A stretch of 64,000 nt of DNA. It comes from Bursaphelenchus xylophilus (lineage: Eukaryota; Nematoda; Chromadorea; Rhabditida; Aphelenchoididae). Within the stretch, counting starts at the first letter, position 1; every line of letters starts with the position of its first letter. A model generated the notes under the pieces. That model saw nothing but the letters and a program-made list of their open reading frames with translations, had not been told where the DNA came from and did no database searches. Below are positions 47,301-57,099 of the stretch, piece by piece. Both the position numbers and the translations under genes were made by a program. The stretch spans positions 4,092,001-4,156,000 of the forward strand of contig CAJFCV020000006.1 of NCBI GenBank assembly GCA_904066235.2, given 5' to 3'.

Positions 47301-48022
47301 GGATAATATAAAAATTCTGAGTAGCACGCTTGATTTCTAAGCGTAGTTGTTTCCACGGTTCTTAAATGTAATACCCATTGATTCTAGCTGGCAATCCACC
47401 GTCATCATCCACCCCACAGAGCTCAGGGGCACCTACAGTACCCCTGATGCTAAACCCAACAGATCCAAATGCTCTCAGCACAGAGCTGCTAACCCAATTG
47501 ATTGCTCATAATAATGGAGATATGAATCAACTCTTCCTACAGCTGCAGAATATGAATCAACAAAGTATGTCTCGAAAATAATTTTTGATACTTTATATTG
47601 TAGTAGGTGGCATAAGGTATTATGTTCGATTTCAGAGCAACAATGACACTACCAAAGATTTTAACACTCACCTAACACTATATCAGCTCTCAGTCTACAT
47701 GATTCTCTTCAAAAAAGCGGGAAGTCACAGTAAAAAGGGTCATTTTTTAGCAAATTTTTTATGATTTTCTCATTATTTTACAATAGATAGGTCTAAGATT
47801 CGTCGTGGTTATGTTTGTTCAATTGTTGATGGTTAATAAAAGCATTTGAAATAGTATTTGTATTAACAATTCGATGGTCAAACGAACCATTTGATATCTT
47901 GATGTATTACAATATTAATTTTGGTTGTTCGTTGCTTTCCCCACGTGTTTTATTACAATTTTTTGTTGTTTTCAGATCCTCCCGGTACCCGAAATGTCAT
48001 AGAAGAAGTTCCAGCCCAGTGA
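41319..48022 (+). CDS. Q/N-rich coiled-coil protein (737 aa), probably nuclear
   Basis: Seven exons (41319-41323, 41770-42000, 42380-43469, 43712-44116, 44237-44495, 47388-47564, 47976-48022) join in phase; the first contributes only ATGAC. Residues about 1-75 are basic then acidic (TTRKTPASQRPAAGDKRRR). A conserved-looking segment follows: DEFGVTDWFAENWKPNFR, LDRTRVLNEYIHLIQRYRAR, then a coiled coil of about 70 residues (TIQELEKELEKCDAELDSLN, KKELMARYKALYREEDEE). The rest is Gln/Asn/Ser/Ala-rich low complexity, with runs such as VQQQQRQQAQQ and LRQQQLQQKQAQQ. The composition suits a transcription or RNA-associated scaffold, but I do not recognise a family. The fifth intron (about 2.9 kb) contains a complete gene on the other strand. 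The stop codon lies about 95 bp before the EDEM3 start on the same strand. Confidence 0.7.
44870..46834 (-). CDS. DRAM/FRAG1/SFK1-family membrane protein, nested antisense
   Basis: Five exons (46834-46656, 46607-46540, 46275-46118, 46049-45771, 45664-44870) give 492 residues. The first about 250 are the six-TM DRAM/TMEM150 unit: RFFPILTVITAVLAFFTGYG, then SDGGTFPPESCIFGILLSM, AMHIRLNTHLRTTN, IIFLFMMSIGLTSGVGVLLV, LIGAMMAFCCGLFYLWVLLF and YCEWVIALSFVTLILTMTFE. The PPES and LNTHLR motifs are family signatures. Members act in autophagy and lysosome or plasma-membrane lipid control (family knowledge); the role here is inferred. After the last TM a 220-residue soluble tail rich in Gln, Pro and Thr follows, ending basic (DASSRKRKD), much longer than in DRAM proper. 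The whole gene lies inside intron 5 of the Q-rich gene, on the opposite strand. Confidence 0.85.
46367..46494. mobile_element. MITE family A, copy 5, internally deleted
   Basis: It runs from CAGTGGGGACCTGAGCCCTT after ATA to AGGTCCCCCCACTG before TATA. Most of the left arm is deleted, joining the terminus directly to CTTCAAAACGAAG. It is in intron 2 of the nested DRAM-like gene. Confidence 0.85.
46993..47200. mobile_element. MITE family A, copy 6
   Basis: It runs from CAGTGAGGGATCTGATCCAG after TTA to AGGTCCCCCACTG before TATC, so TA flanks both ends. Arms carry TGCATACAGGAAGCATC and its complement. It lies within intron 5 of the Q-rich gene, upstream of the nested gene. Confidence 0.88.
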
Positions 48023-48116
48023 TTCCCCAAAAACCAGTAGAATTTTCATTTTTTTGGGATTTTTCTTACAAAATTTGTGAATTTCCCTATTAGAGGGGCG
48101 ATTTTTTGTCGAAAAG

Positions 48117-51100
48117 ATGCGATATCAGGGAGGCGTAAGGTTAATATGGATTGGGATCATATGTTTAATGTACATAAACGCAGAAGAAGCCGAAAATGAG
48201 ATCCTGAAACACAAAGAAGACCTAAAGTAAGATCATTTTTGCAAGTTTTGATTCGATTTTTAGAAATCAGGCCAAAGAGATGTTCATGCACGCTTATACG
48301 GCCTACAAAACACAGGCTTTCATGGCCGATGAGATCATGCCCATCTCGTGCAAACCTCGAATAAGGGGAAAAACGTTGTCCAGGGGAGATGTCGATGATT
48401 CATTAGGCAATTTTTCACTTACCTTGGTGGATTCACTGGACACTCTGGCCGTTTTGGACGAACTGGACGAGTTTGAAGAGGCGGCGGCAGCGATTATTCG
48501 CGAAGTCAGATTCGATTCAGATTTTACGGTATCAGTTTTCGAGACCAATATTCGAATGGTTGGAGGACTCATATCAGGTAAGGAGAGTGTCTCTGACCAA
48601 ATTTGGGTATTGAATATGATTATATAGGGGTTTTTTTGACTTGAAAAACGATTCTCACGCTTATTATAACATAATTTATCTTCAGGGCATCTGATGGCTA
48701 AACTAATACAAGATAAGCATCCTCAACGAATGCCCTGGTACTCGGATCAGCTTCTAAATATGGCCGTGGACCTTGCTGATCGACTATTGCCGGCTTTTAA
48801 TTCGACCAGTGGTGTGCCGTACTCAAAAATCAATTTAAAACGAGGATTAAGCCCAGAATTGAAACATCAAAGTGATACGTGCACAGCATGTGCGGGAACC
48901 ATTATTTTGGAGTTTGCCACCCTCTCTCGTCTCACGGGTAATCCCATCTACGAACAGAAAAGCCGAAAAGCCATGGACTTCCTGTGGAATCAACGGAATC
49001 ACGGCTCCAATCTGATGGGCACTGTGTTGAATGTGCATTCCGGGGATTGGATCAGAAGAGATGCCGGGATCGGCGCTGGGATCGACTCCTATTATGAATA
49101 CACCCTAAAAGCTTATATTTTGCTGGGTGAGGAAGATTATCTACATCGGTTTAATACCCATTATGAAAGCGTCATGAAATACCTGAATAGAGGCCCACTT
49201 TTTGTGGATGTGCATATGCATCGACCAACAATCGCCGCCAGGTCATACATGGACGCTTTGTTGGCCTTCTGGCCGGGAGTTCAGGTCCTCAAGGGCGATT
49301 TGAAAGGAGCAATTGAGATGCATGAGATGTTATATCAAGTTATTAAGGTAAGTGCAAGAAATTTTGATCAAAGGATAAAAATTTTGGGGAGAATTGGGTT
49401 GAGAATGAAAAATTAGGAGGTGTTTAGAAAAATCTTCTTGTTCGGAGGAAAAATTTGTGATTTTTTTTGCGTTTCTTATTTGGAAAATCGCATTTTTCGT
49501 CACAAAAAGCCTCTCTTCAAAAGCGAAAAAAGATTGGGTGAAAAAAGAAAGAGCCCGCTGCTAGTGTCTTTATGGCTCAGTTGGTAAGCGGCGCGCTGTT
49601 GCACGCCGAACCAGCTGGGTTCGATCCACACTGCCGGTGACGATATTGAAACCGCCCCAGGCATAAATTTGTTGATGATTGGTGATTCGCGGAGGCTTTT
49701 GCTTTTACAATTTTAAACTGAAGAAGTGCATAGGTGTTTGAATTGAATTTTACTGGCTAATTTTTGAGTTTTGAATGAAATTGTTGTTTTAGAAGCACAA
49801 ATTTTTACCCGAAGCCTTCACCCATGACCTCCAAATCTATTGGGCCCAACATCCCCTGAGGCCGGAATTCCTGGAGTCCACTTATTTGTTGTACAGAGCC
49901 ACCAAGGACCCGCATTATCTGGAAGTGGCGAAATCCGTAATGGATTCGATGAATCAGCACGTCCGCGTTGCCTGCGGATATTCGGCTGTGAAGGATGTGA
50001 GATCCATGGAATTGCTCGATGAAATGGAAAGCTTCGTCCTCGCCGAGACCTTCAAATACTTGTACATGATATTTGCGGAACCTACGGACCTCTTATTTGA
50101 CCCCGACAACTATGTTTTGACCACTGAAGCCCATTTCTTACCCTTGACCATTGGAGAATCGAGAAGTCCGGACTCATTGCCGAGAAGAATGCTCATAGAT
50201 CCGGACGAAGTGATCGGAGATGACACTGCCAAAAAGTATCAAAGCGCCTGTCCCAACTTTGCGAGTGAATTTAGAACCGCCGATGAACTTTCGTTGTATG
50301 GAAAAGGCCTGAGAACGAACGTAAAAAAGTTGCTGAGTGAGGTCGCGAGTCTAGGATCACTGGCCCCATTACTACAACCAAGTCACATGGACTCTCTAAA
50401 TGCTGCAGACGTCCAGAAAAAGGCGTAAGTTTTCAATATGCTAGAGTTTTTTTGATTTAGGTACCTACTACAATATAAAATTAAAAAATTTTATTATGAC
50501 GCTTTTAGTGGCGACCGACTTCGAGCATGGGCATTCAGCACCACAAATGCGGATCATATAGCACAACTGAAAAGAATGGGCATCCAAATTCAAGTCTTAC
50601 CGGATGGAAAAATGCAATTGAGCCATATGGCACAGGATGTAAGCTTTGATATTTTGTTTGCAATAATAGTGGTAAATTTTGGGAGAAAAATTTTTTTAAA
50701 GTTATTATGGGGAATTACGAACGTATTTTATCGTTTTTGAAACGACTTTTTTTTATATTGGATACCAAGTGTAATATAGTCTTTGGTCTGAGTTTGATAT
50801 AAAGTGGTCACAAGATATTTTGTAGGTAGATGGTTGTGTTTTTGAAGTTTGACAGACTTGATTTTGGGCTTTTTTGCCGGAATTGTTGCCTAGTGTAATA
50901 TAAATTATTGTCGATTTTGACTTGAAATTAAATTTTGATGTGGTCTAACGTCTTTTCGTGGGTTTTTAAAGGTCCCATATGTCTACATATGGGGTTTTTA
51001 CAACTTAAAATTTTTTTGTTTTTGACGATTTTTTAAAATTTTTCTATTTTTTCCAGCGGCGGTGGACTTTAGAGCCAAAAAATGGTCATAGAAAGTCCCT

Positions 51101-53896
51101 CAGAAAACATAATTTTTTGGCATAAGGATGCTCTACCGTACTTGTAGATGTCTGAAACCATTCTTTTTGCACTTGAGTTGGCACTTTTCGCAAGGAATTT
51201 ACATTTTTTTTGATTTCAGAAGTCCACCGCCCCAAATTCTGGAAATTCCTGGCAAACTCTGTTGGATTACCGCTCCGTCTTTGGCGTAAATTCGTTTCTG
51301 GACCTGCAGAATGACCCGATTTTCTTCCAATCCAAACAAGCGCTGGCTTCGATGTCAGTTGTGCTACTTCTTATATTAATCACCTGGATATCTTTGGTCC
51401 TGGGCGGAGCTTTCCTAATGATTATCGCGATGATCATGACGAAATTGAAAAATTTGGGAAGAAAATCCGAGAATTTTGCGGAAAAAGAGGGCGAACAAGA
51501 ATTGTTGAGGCTTTTCGGACAAGGGATCGAGGAAAACGAAGAGACGGCAAAGAATTTGAGGCCGAAAAAGAGGAAAAAACGAAAAATTTTGGGGGAAAAT
51601 AGGGATCACAGTGAGGAATAGGGACTCTGGAAAATTGAGATTACTGTAAAAACTCAAATTTTGGTGAATTTTTTAGACTTGGGTTACTGTAACAAAAAAA
51701 TTTTTTTTTTTTTAAATTTTTCTAAATTTTTTTCAGACTACTCTACGAAGGTTTTACAGTAATTTTAAGTCCATGTTTGCACCAAAAAATTTATTTTTGG
51801 ACCCTATTTTGTCAAAATATTATCCATGATCCCTCTGTGATGACTCTAAAATTTAGGGCTTTATATAAGATTTGCCTCGGTTTTAATAGGACTTTCGGGT
51901 AAGATACGAAGATTTAGCGTCTTGAAAACGTTGTAACTCACACTTGACCACTCTTTATGTACATACGAGCTCATATCATCACTATTTTTTTCTTTTGATT
52001 CCTTTGCTTTTTATACGAGGTAACCAATTTTTAGATATCCAATATCAAAATCTAACGTCATAATTGTAAAATACGACTGTGTTTGGTCTTTAAAAGTGCC
52101 AATGAATAAATAAACGATAGTTTTATATTGTTTTTAGACGATTTTTTGGATTTTTTATTGTACTGGGTGTTGAAGATGATTTTTATATCATATTTTAGGC
52201 CGAAAATGCGGCCACGGCCCTCCAAGGCGTTGAATTCATCCAGGAAATGATCGAATTTGCCAAAAATTTGGAGAAAAATCGTGAGTTTTTGAAAAAAATT
52301 TTATTGGTTTTTGCGAAAATTTGGGGGATATGTGAATATTTTTAGCTCCAATCCGAGTTGACCCACTGATTCAACTAGTATCCGACCCGATTTTTGGTCG
52401 AGAAATTTTCAAGGCATCTCCAGCGCAGTTTGGGCCAAGCTTGGAAACCGAAGAAGTGAGTTTTGAACTCGTTTTTGAGACTTGTTTGATGGTTAGAAAC
52501 GTCCAAAATATTTATAATAGAGAGTCGAAGGATGTCGAGGCCCTGTTTCGCTAAAAAATCCAGTTTATTTTGCAAAATTTTTAAAAATTTTACCTTATTT
52601 TAGGTGATTTCTGAAGTCGTTTTTGCCGAGCCGAATGTGGCTTGCTCCCCGTTGACAAATTCCGAGGAGATTTTGGGGAAAATCGCGGTGATTCGGCGAG
52701 GAGAATGTATGTTCCAGGAGAAGGCGAGGTATGCGCAGGAAGCTGGAGCAGTTGGAGTTATTGTCATAGGTAAGGATAAGATAAAAAATTTGGTTTTTGG
52801 GAATAGTTCGCTAGGCTACCGTGACGGACCCGATCCAGTGGCAAAAACGTGCCATTTTGCATCCGGGAAGCATAAAAAATGTGGCAAAATGCCTCCCTCT
52901 CCAAGTGAAAAAACTTCGTTTTGAAGGGCCCTCCCAAAAAGAGGCTTTTGAAATCCGATTTTTTTTCATTTGGAGGGATGCATTTCGCCACATTTTTGAT
53001 ACTTCCCCGATGCAAAATGGTACGTTTTTTGCCACTGGATCAGATCCCCCACTGTATGTTATTGCTGTTTTCCAACTTTTTTTTGATTTTCAGACAATCA
53101 ACGAGGCACCTCGTCCGAGAAATCGCCTCAGTTCGCGATGAGCGCCGACGACAAACGCACGGACGACATCAAACTCCCGTCCATTTTCCTCTTCGATTAC
53201 GAATCCCAAAGGCTCACGAACCGAATGAGAGATGAGCCCAGGCTGCTGATCAGAATGGCCACTGAGACCTTGAATCCCGCCTTTTTATTCACCCAATTCT
53301 TGAAGGGAAATTGTTGCGCGAGAAGCCCGTTGGTCAGACAGGTAGGAAAAAAATTTTTTTTGATTTTTTAAAAATTTTGTTGTCTTCAAAACCGAAAATT
53401 GATTAAAATCGATTAAAATTCCGTATTTTAGAACAAAATATTGGCTGTCGATTATAAACATGGTCTTTTGAGGATCGATTTTTGGTTCAAACGAATGGAA
53501 AATGCGGAAAATTTGGAGGAAAAACAAATTGAAGAGGTAAGAAGAAAGAAAAAAAAGTATTTTTATATCTGCTGAATAATATTTTACACAAAATTGTTGT
53601 AGATCCTGGACGAACAGACCGAACTCTTCAAAATCGCCGCCAAATTCCAGGACAAGCCGGATTCCATCCGGTTTTCGGGCCTCTTGAGACAAATCGCCCA
53701 TCAGATCCTCCATAAAAACGAGAAAATCGCCTTAGGGCAAGCGGATATTCGAAGCCTGAAAAGGTTGATAAAGTCCGTCAAGCTTCAGAGAATCCCTCAG
53801 AGTGTTTTGAGGCTAAAGGATCGGACATTGAGGACGGTTATTTGCCGGGCAGAGCCGAGAAATGCCCCGATTTGTGAGGAAGTCCACAAAAATTGA
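48117..53896 (+). CDS. EDEM3: EDEM3-type ER mannosidase with PA domain (long isoform)
   Basis: EDEM3 is a GH47-family ER protein that trims mannose from misfolded glycoproteins and sends them to degradation. Eleven exons (48117-48226, 48264-48577, 48686-49347, 49793-50424, 50509-50638, 52199-52280, 52346-52455, 52604-52769, 53094-53341, 53432-53536, 53603-53896) give 950 residues. A signal peptide starts it ([14 protein letters not shown]). The GH47 barrel runs about 37-500 with [101 protein letters not shown] and TEAHFLPL. The PA domain follows ([40 protein letters not shown]), then a C-terminal region with [17 protein letters not shown]. An alternative last exon at 51220-51621 is listed separately. 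Confidence 0.95.
49565..49638 (+). pseudogene. Degenerate tRNA-like sequence in EDEM3 intron
   Basis: A D-arm-like part TGGCTCAGTTGGTAAGC (box A) and a T-arm-like GGGTTCGATCC (box B) are at normal spacing. The middle shows GGCG...CGCC around CTGTTGC, as if an Asn-type GTT anticodon. The acceptor stem does not pair and the T stem is weak, so it should not be a working tRNA. It could be a tRNA relic or the head of a tRNA-derived SINE, in the intron between 49347 and 49793. Confidence 0.55.
51220..51621 (+). CDS. EDEM3: Alternative last exon of EDEM3, membrane-anchor isoform
   Basis: The acceptor TTGATTTCAG opens an exon in phase 0 that can follow the exon ending at 50638, and reads [20 protein letters not shown]. 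It contains one strong membrane segment ([20 protein letters not shown]), a basic helical tail ([12 protein letters not shown]) and a stop at 51619-51621. Used as a terminal exon it gives a 749-residue protein without the PA domain. The same upstream exon also joins in phase 0 to 52199, giving the long isoform. The two endings are mutually exclusive. Its clean frame of 134 codons and the hydrophobic segment make chance unlikely. Confidence 0.6.
   Translation, partial: KSTAPNSGNSWQTLLDYRSVFGVNSFLDLQNDPIFFQSKQALASMSVVLLLILITWISLVLGGAFLMIIAMIMTKLKNLGRKSENFAEKEGEQELLRLFGQGIEENEETAKNLRPKKRKKRKILGENRDHSEE
52819..53054. mobile_element. MITE family A, copy 7, in EDEM3 intron
   Basis: It runs from CCGTGACGGACCCGATCCAG after CTA to CAGATCCCCCACTG before TATG. 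The first bases have drifted from CAGTG to CCGTG. Arms carry TGCATCCGGGAAGCATAAAA and the complement. It lies between the exons ending at 52769 and starting at 53094. Confidence 0.88.
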
Positions 53897-54582
53897 GAGA
53901 ATTTTGGGATTTTTGAGTATTGTGATAGATTGAAGTGGGGTTATTCGTTGTTTGTGAGCTGTAGAATATGAGAGAAGATGCCTCGTTGTTTTTTGAAGTG
54001 GTTTCATTACTTGGCAGCTACTTTTTTCAAGGTGCAGATTATATTGTACATGCTCATTTCTAATTTCTTTTTACTCCTTTCATTCCCAATGGATTGATTG
54101 GATTTTTTTCCTCGAACATGCCTTAGGCTATGCTCCTTTTTTTCTACAATTTTTTTTGCCTCAGGGCCTTTTCATTTTTGCACAGTGCGAATTTTACAAA
54201 GAAACTAAAAGGTAAAAAAGATGACTCAACATTTTGATTTCTTTGATGTTTTCCATGGCAGTTTGCTCCAAAAATTAAAATGAAACACCCAAAAGTCTTT
54301 TTTTCAATTACTGGTTAGTGTAATTTTAATAATATTTATGCTTATCTTGTTGTATATATTCAACTTTTTCTATGTCATCGCTGGTACTACGGGATTCTTT
54401 TGTAGCCTTACTTTTATATTGTTCTATTTTCTTACTTTTTTAAATTAAATCGTCCGTAATAAAGAGTTTGCAAACAAATTTTTAAATGATATTTGAATCA
54501 AAGTCATCATGGTTAATATAAGAGCCAAAAGTATTTGAAAAAAGGTGATCTGTAAGGTAATGCTGGTTCATTTAGATCTCAA
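53897..54582. other. Spacer between EDEM3 and TAF7
   Basis: AT-rich spacer with the EDEM3 3' end and the TAF7 promoter. A GCACAGTGC copy is at about 54180 and a copy of the recurring motif (GTCATCATGGTTAATATAAG) at about 54502. No gene is seen. Confidence 0.4.
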
Positions 54583-55723
54583 ATGGGCTCGAAATACCAG
54601 CCGAAACGCAAGAGCACGGCGCCGCAAACACCCAGCGATCCAGACGTGGAATGGGAAAACCATCTTCTTCTCAGAGTTCCCACCGAATTTGCTGATCGGG
54701 TGCGAAGATTTTGCACCGAAGCGACCCCAGAGGAACAACTACACATCAATTTCCATCCGGAACTCAGGAAAGGGATCCTTCAGATTGGCCGGGATGTTCT
54801 GCACTTCACAATTTATGATCTGCCCTGTATCATTGAGGTAGGACACCGTTTTTTGGTATTTTTATCTCATTTTTTTGAGATTTTTATGATTTATATTGCT
54901 TAATTAGGAAGCTAAGAGCCTAATGACTTCGTATTTTAGGTGATGAAGACGCTGGACAACGTGAATGTTTATAAAGTTGCCGATCTCGCGCAGATTTTGA
55001 TCTGCTCCAAGACCCCCGTTGATGAACCCAATTTCACCGAATTTAATAGTCCCGATCCAACCAAAAACGAGTCGATTGTCAAGCAGAAGAAAGAGAAGTT
55101 CTATCAGTATCCGCATGGTGTGGCCCCATCGCTGAAGAACGTCAGAAAACGGAGGTTTCGAAAGACAAAGAAGAAGAAGTACATGGATGCGCCGGAGATC
55201 GAAAAAGAGGTGAAACGACTGCTAAGGTGGGTTGAAAAAGCTGTAAAAAGATTTATGGAAAGTAGAGGCGTTTTTACTATGAAGGATTTTATCCAAATTT
55301 GGCTTCAGATCCGATCTCGAAGCCGAATCCGTCCGCTGGGAAGTGGTCAATGTTGAGCAAGAAATTCGACCTCAAGGAAGCCAGAAAAATCCGAGCGTTG
55401 GCACCTCGGACAAACCATCTGATACCAAAGAACCTTCCGACAACGCCCCGTCGACCTCTGCCACTCAGCAGGGTACTACAACATCAGATAAGCCACCACA
55501 ATTTGATGACGAAGATAGTCAATTGCCTCCGGAACAGGTCGTCCCTGATGACGAAGACCTGGAAGACACGGATGACGACGATGAAGCACTTCAGAATGCC
55601 ATGAAACGGACTACAATCGAACCGCAAGACGAGGACACCATGGACGCTCCACCTCAACCAATCGACGATATTATTGGCGAATTGTCCACCAGTAGTGACG
55701 AAAATGAAGAAGAGGAGGAATAA
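54583..55723 (+). CDS. taf-7: TAF7, TFIID subunit 7
   Basis: TAF7 is a subunit of the general transcription factor TFIID and binds TAF1. Exons 54583-54837, 54940-55226 and 55309-55723 give 318 residues. The TAFII55 domain is clear at about residues 22-180: WENHLLLRVPTEFADRVRRF, RKGILQIGRDVLHFTIYDLP, then VMKTLDNVNVYKVADLAQIL, PHGVAPSLKNVRKRRFRK and PEIEKEVKRLLRSDLEAESV with VRWEVVN. The tail of about 130 residues is low-complexity and strongly acidic (FDDEDSQLPPEQVVPDDEDL, ending DENEEEEE), as in other TAF7 proteins. Nematodes carry two TAF7 paralogues; I cannot say which this is. Confidence 0.95.
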
Positions 55724-57099
55724 AGGGTTCAGAAGGAGTTGAAAGAGATTTGGAGACGGTTTTGTTCGTATTTTGTTGATTTCCCGATATTACACTTGAC
55801 CTCATGCTATTCTAATATAAAATATTGCAAAAATAAACTGTTTTGGCGATAAAATATGTTGATTGTAAATTCAAATGGTGTAAAACCCCATGAGCATACA
55901 TTGAAAATCAATAATCGCCGATTTCAGATTATTTGAAGTTCAAATTCGCGCCTGAAACGGAATGCCAAAGTTTGGTTCTGATAAAAAAAGTGAAGGCTGC
56001 GACCGAAGAATTGTTTATTCCCCAACATCTGGCCTCTCCGATAAGGTGGTAACGTTGTTTACAGCTGCATTTTTATCAACTTTTTTCCAGTTTTGATCTG
56101 TATATTATCCTCGACAGGTTTGATGCCAGAAGTCTCAAATTTAAGAGAGGTTCTGATATTTTTCTGGCAGTAATTCTCTCGAAATATCGTTTGCAATGCC
56201 CCTTAGCGACTGATTGTCTTGTGTTTGTGGAAATACTTCTTTCTTTCAAACAGTTTCTGAGGTTTTGAATTGATTTAGCCTGTTTTTTGATGGGTCCTCC
56301 GAAAGTGCGCCCATTTTTTTGCTCTTCCGTCGAAATGGAAGAAAGAAGCGGGAGGAAGGGGCGCACAACACAGTTTGAATGGGTCAGCAGTCCTTCCGTC
56401 TCAAAATATTGGTTGGCTGTTGGATGAAATTGCCCTTTTTCCTATTGATTCCCACTTTTCTGTTGAAATCTTGGTGAAATTGTGGAGAAGAAGCTGAAAG
56501 TTCTCGAATCCGATGAAAAAATGAAATTTAGACGATTCTACAAGATCCTGAGCTTGTATTTTTAGGAGAAACATACATCTGAACGAGTGAAAATGGCTGT
56601 TTTAAAGGCGATATTGTTTTAGATGTCGTGGAAGAAAAATATATTTTTTTTCTGCCTAAAATAAGGTAAAAGCAAAGCAGAATCTGTTCCTCTGTCCTTT
56701 TCAAGCCATAATTTATTGATTTCAATATGTTTGTTGGCTCTGGTTGCGTTCAGTGAATTTTTTTTATGTTATACTTGATACCTTTAATTTTTGAATCCAA
56801 AATTATATTTTGTTGGCTAAAATTGTCATTTTTGAGAATTATCCCTTGATTTTTGTGATGTGTTTTCGTATTAAAAAATGTTTCCGTGAATTTTCCCGCG
56901 TCTTTCTTGATCCACCATTTCAGGTCCTCTAACTCAATATTTTCAGATTTTTTCAACGTTTTCATCAATGTTTTCTATGGATAAGTAATAAAAAGCACTT
57001 CAACGCACCTTCTCCCACATAGAATTTGCAAATCTGAATAAATTTTTATTATTTTCCACAAGGAATTCCAAGAAAAAAGTTTGTAAAAGTTGAACCTGA
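55724..57099. other. Spacer between TAF7 and PNUTS
   Basis: About 1.4 kb without a convincing exon. A copy of the recurring motif (GATATTACACTTGACCTC) lies at about 55786 just after TAF7. A purine-rich patch at 56330-56400 and the region 57000-57090 probably belong to the PNUTS promoter and leader. Minus-strand frames at 56076-56366 and 56750-56968 have no domain or splice support. Confidence 0.4.
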
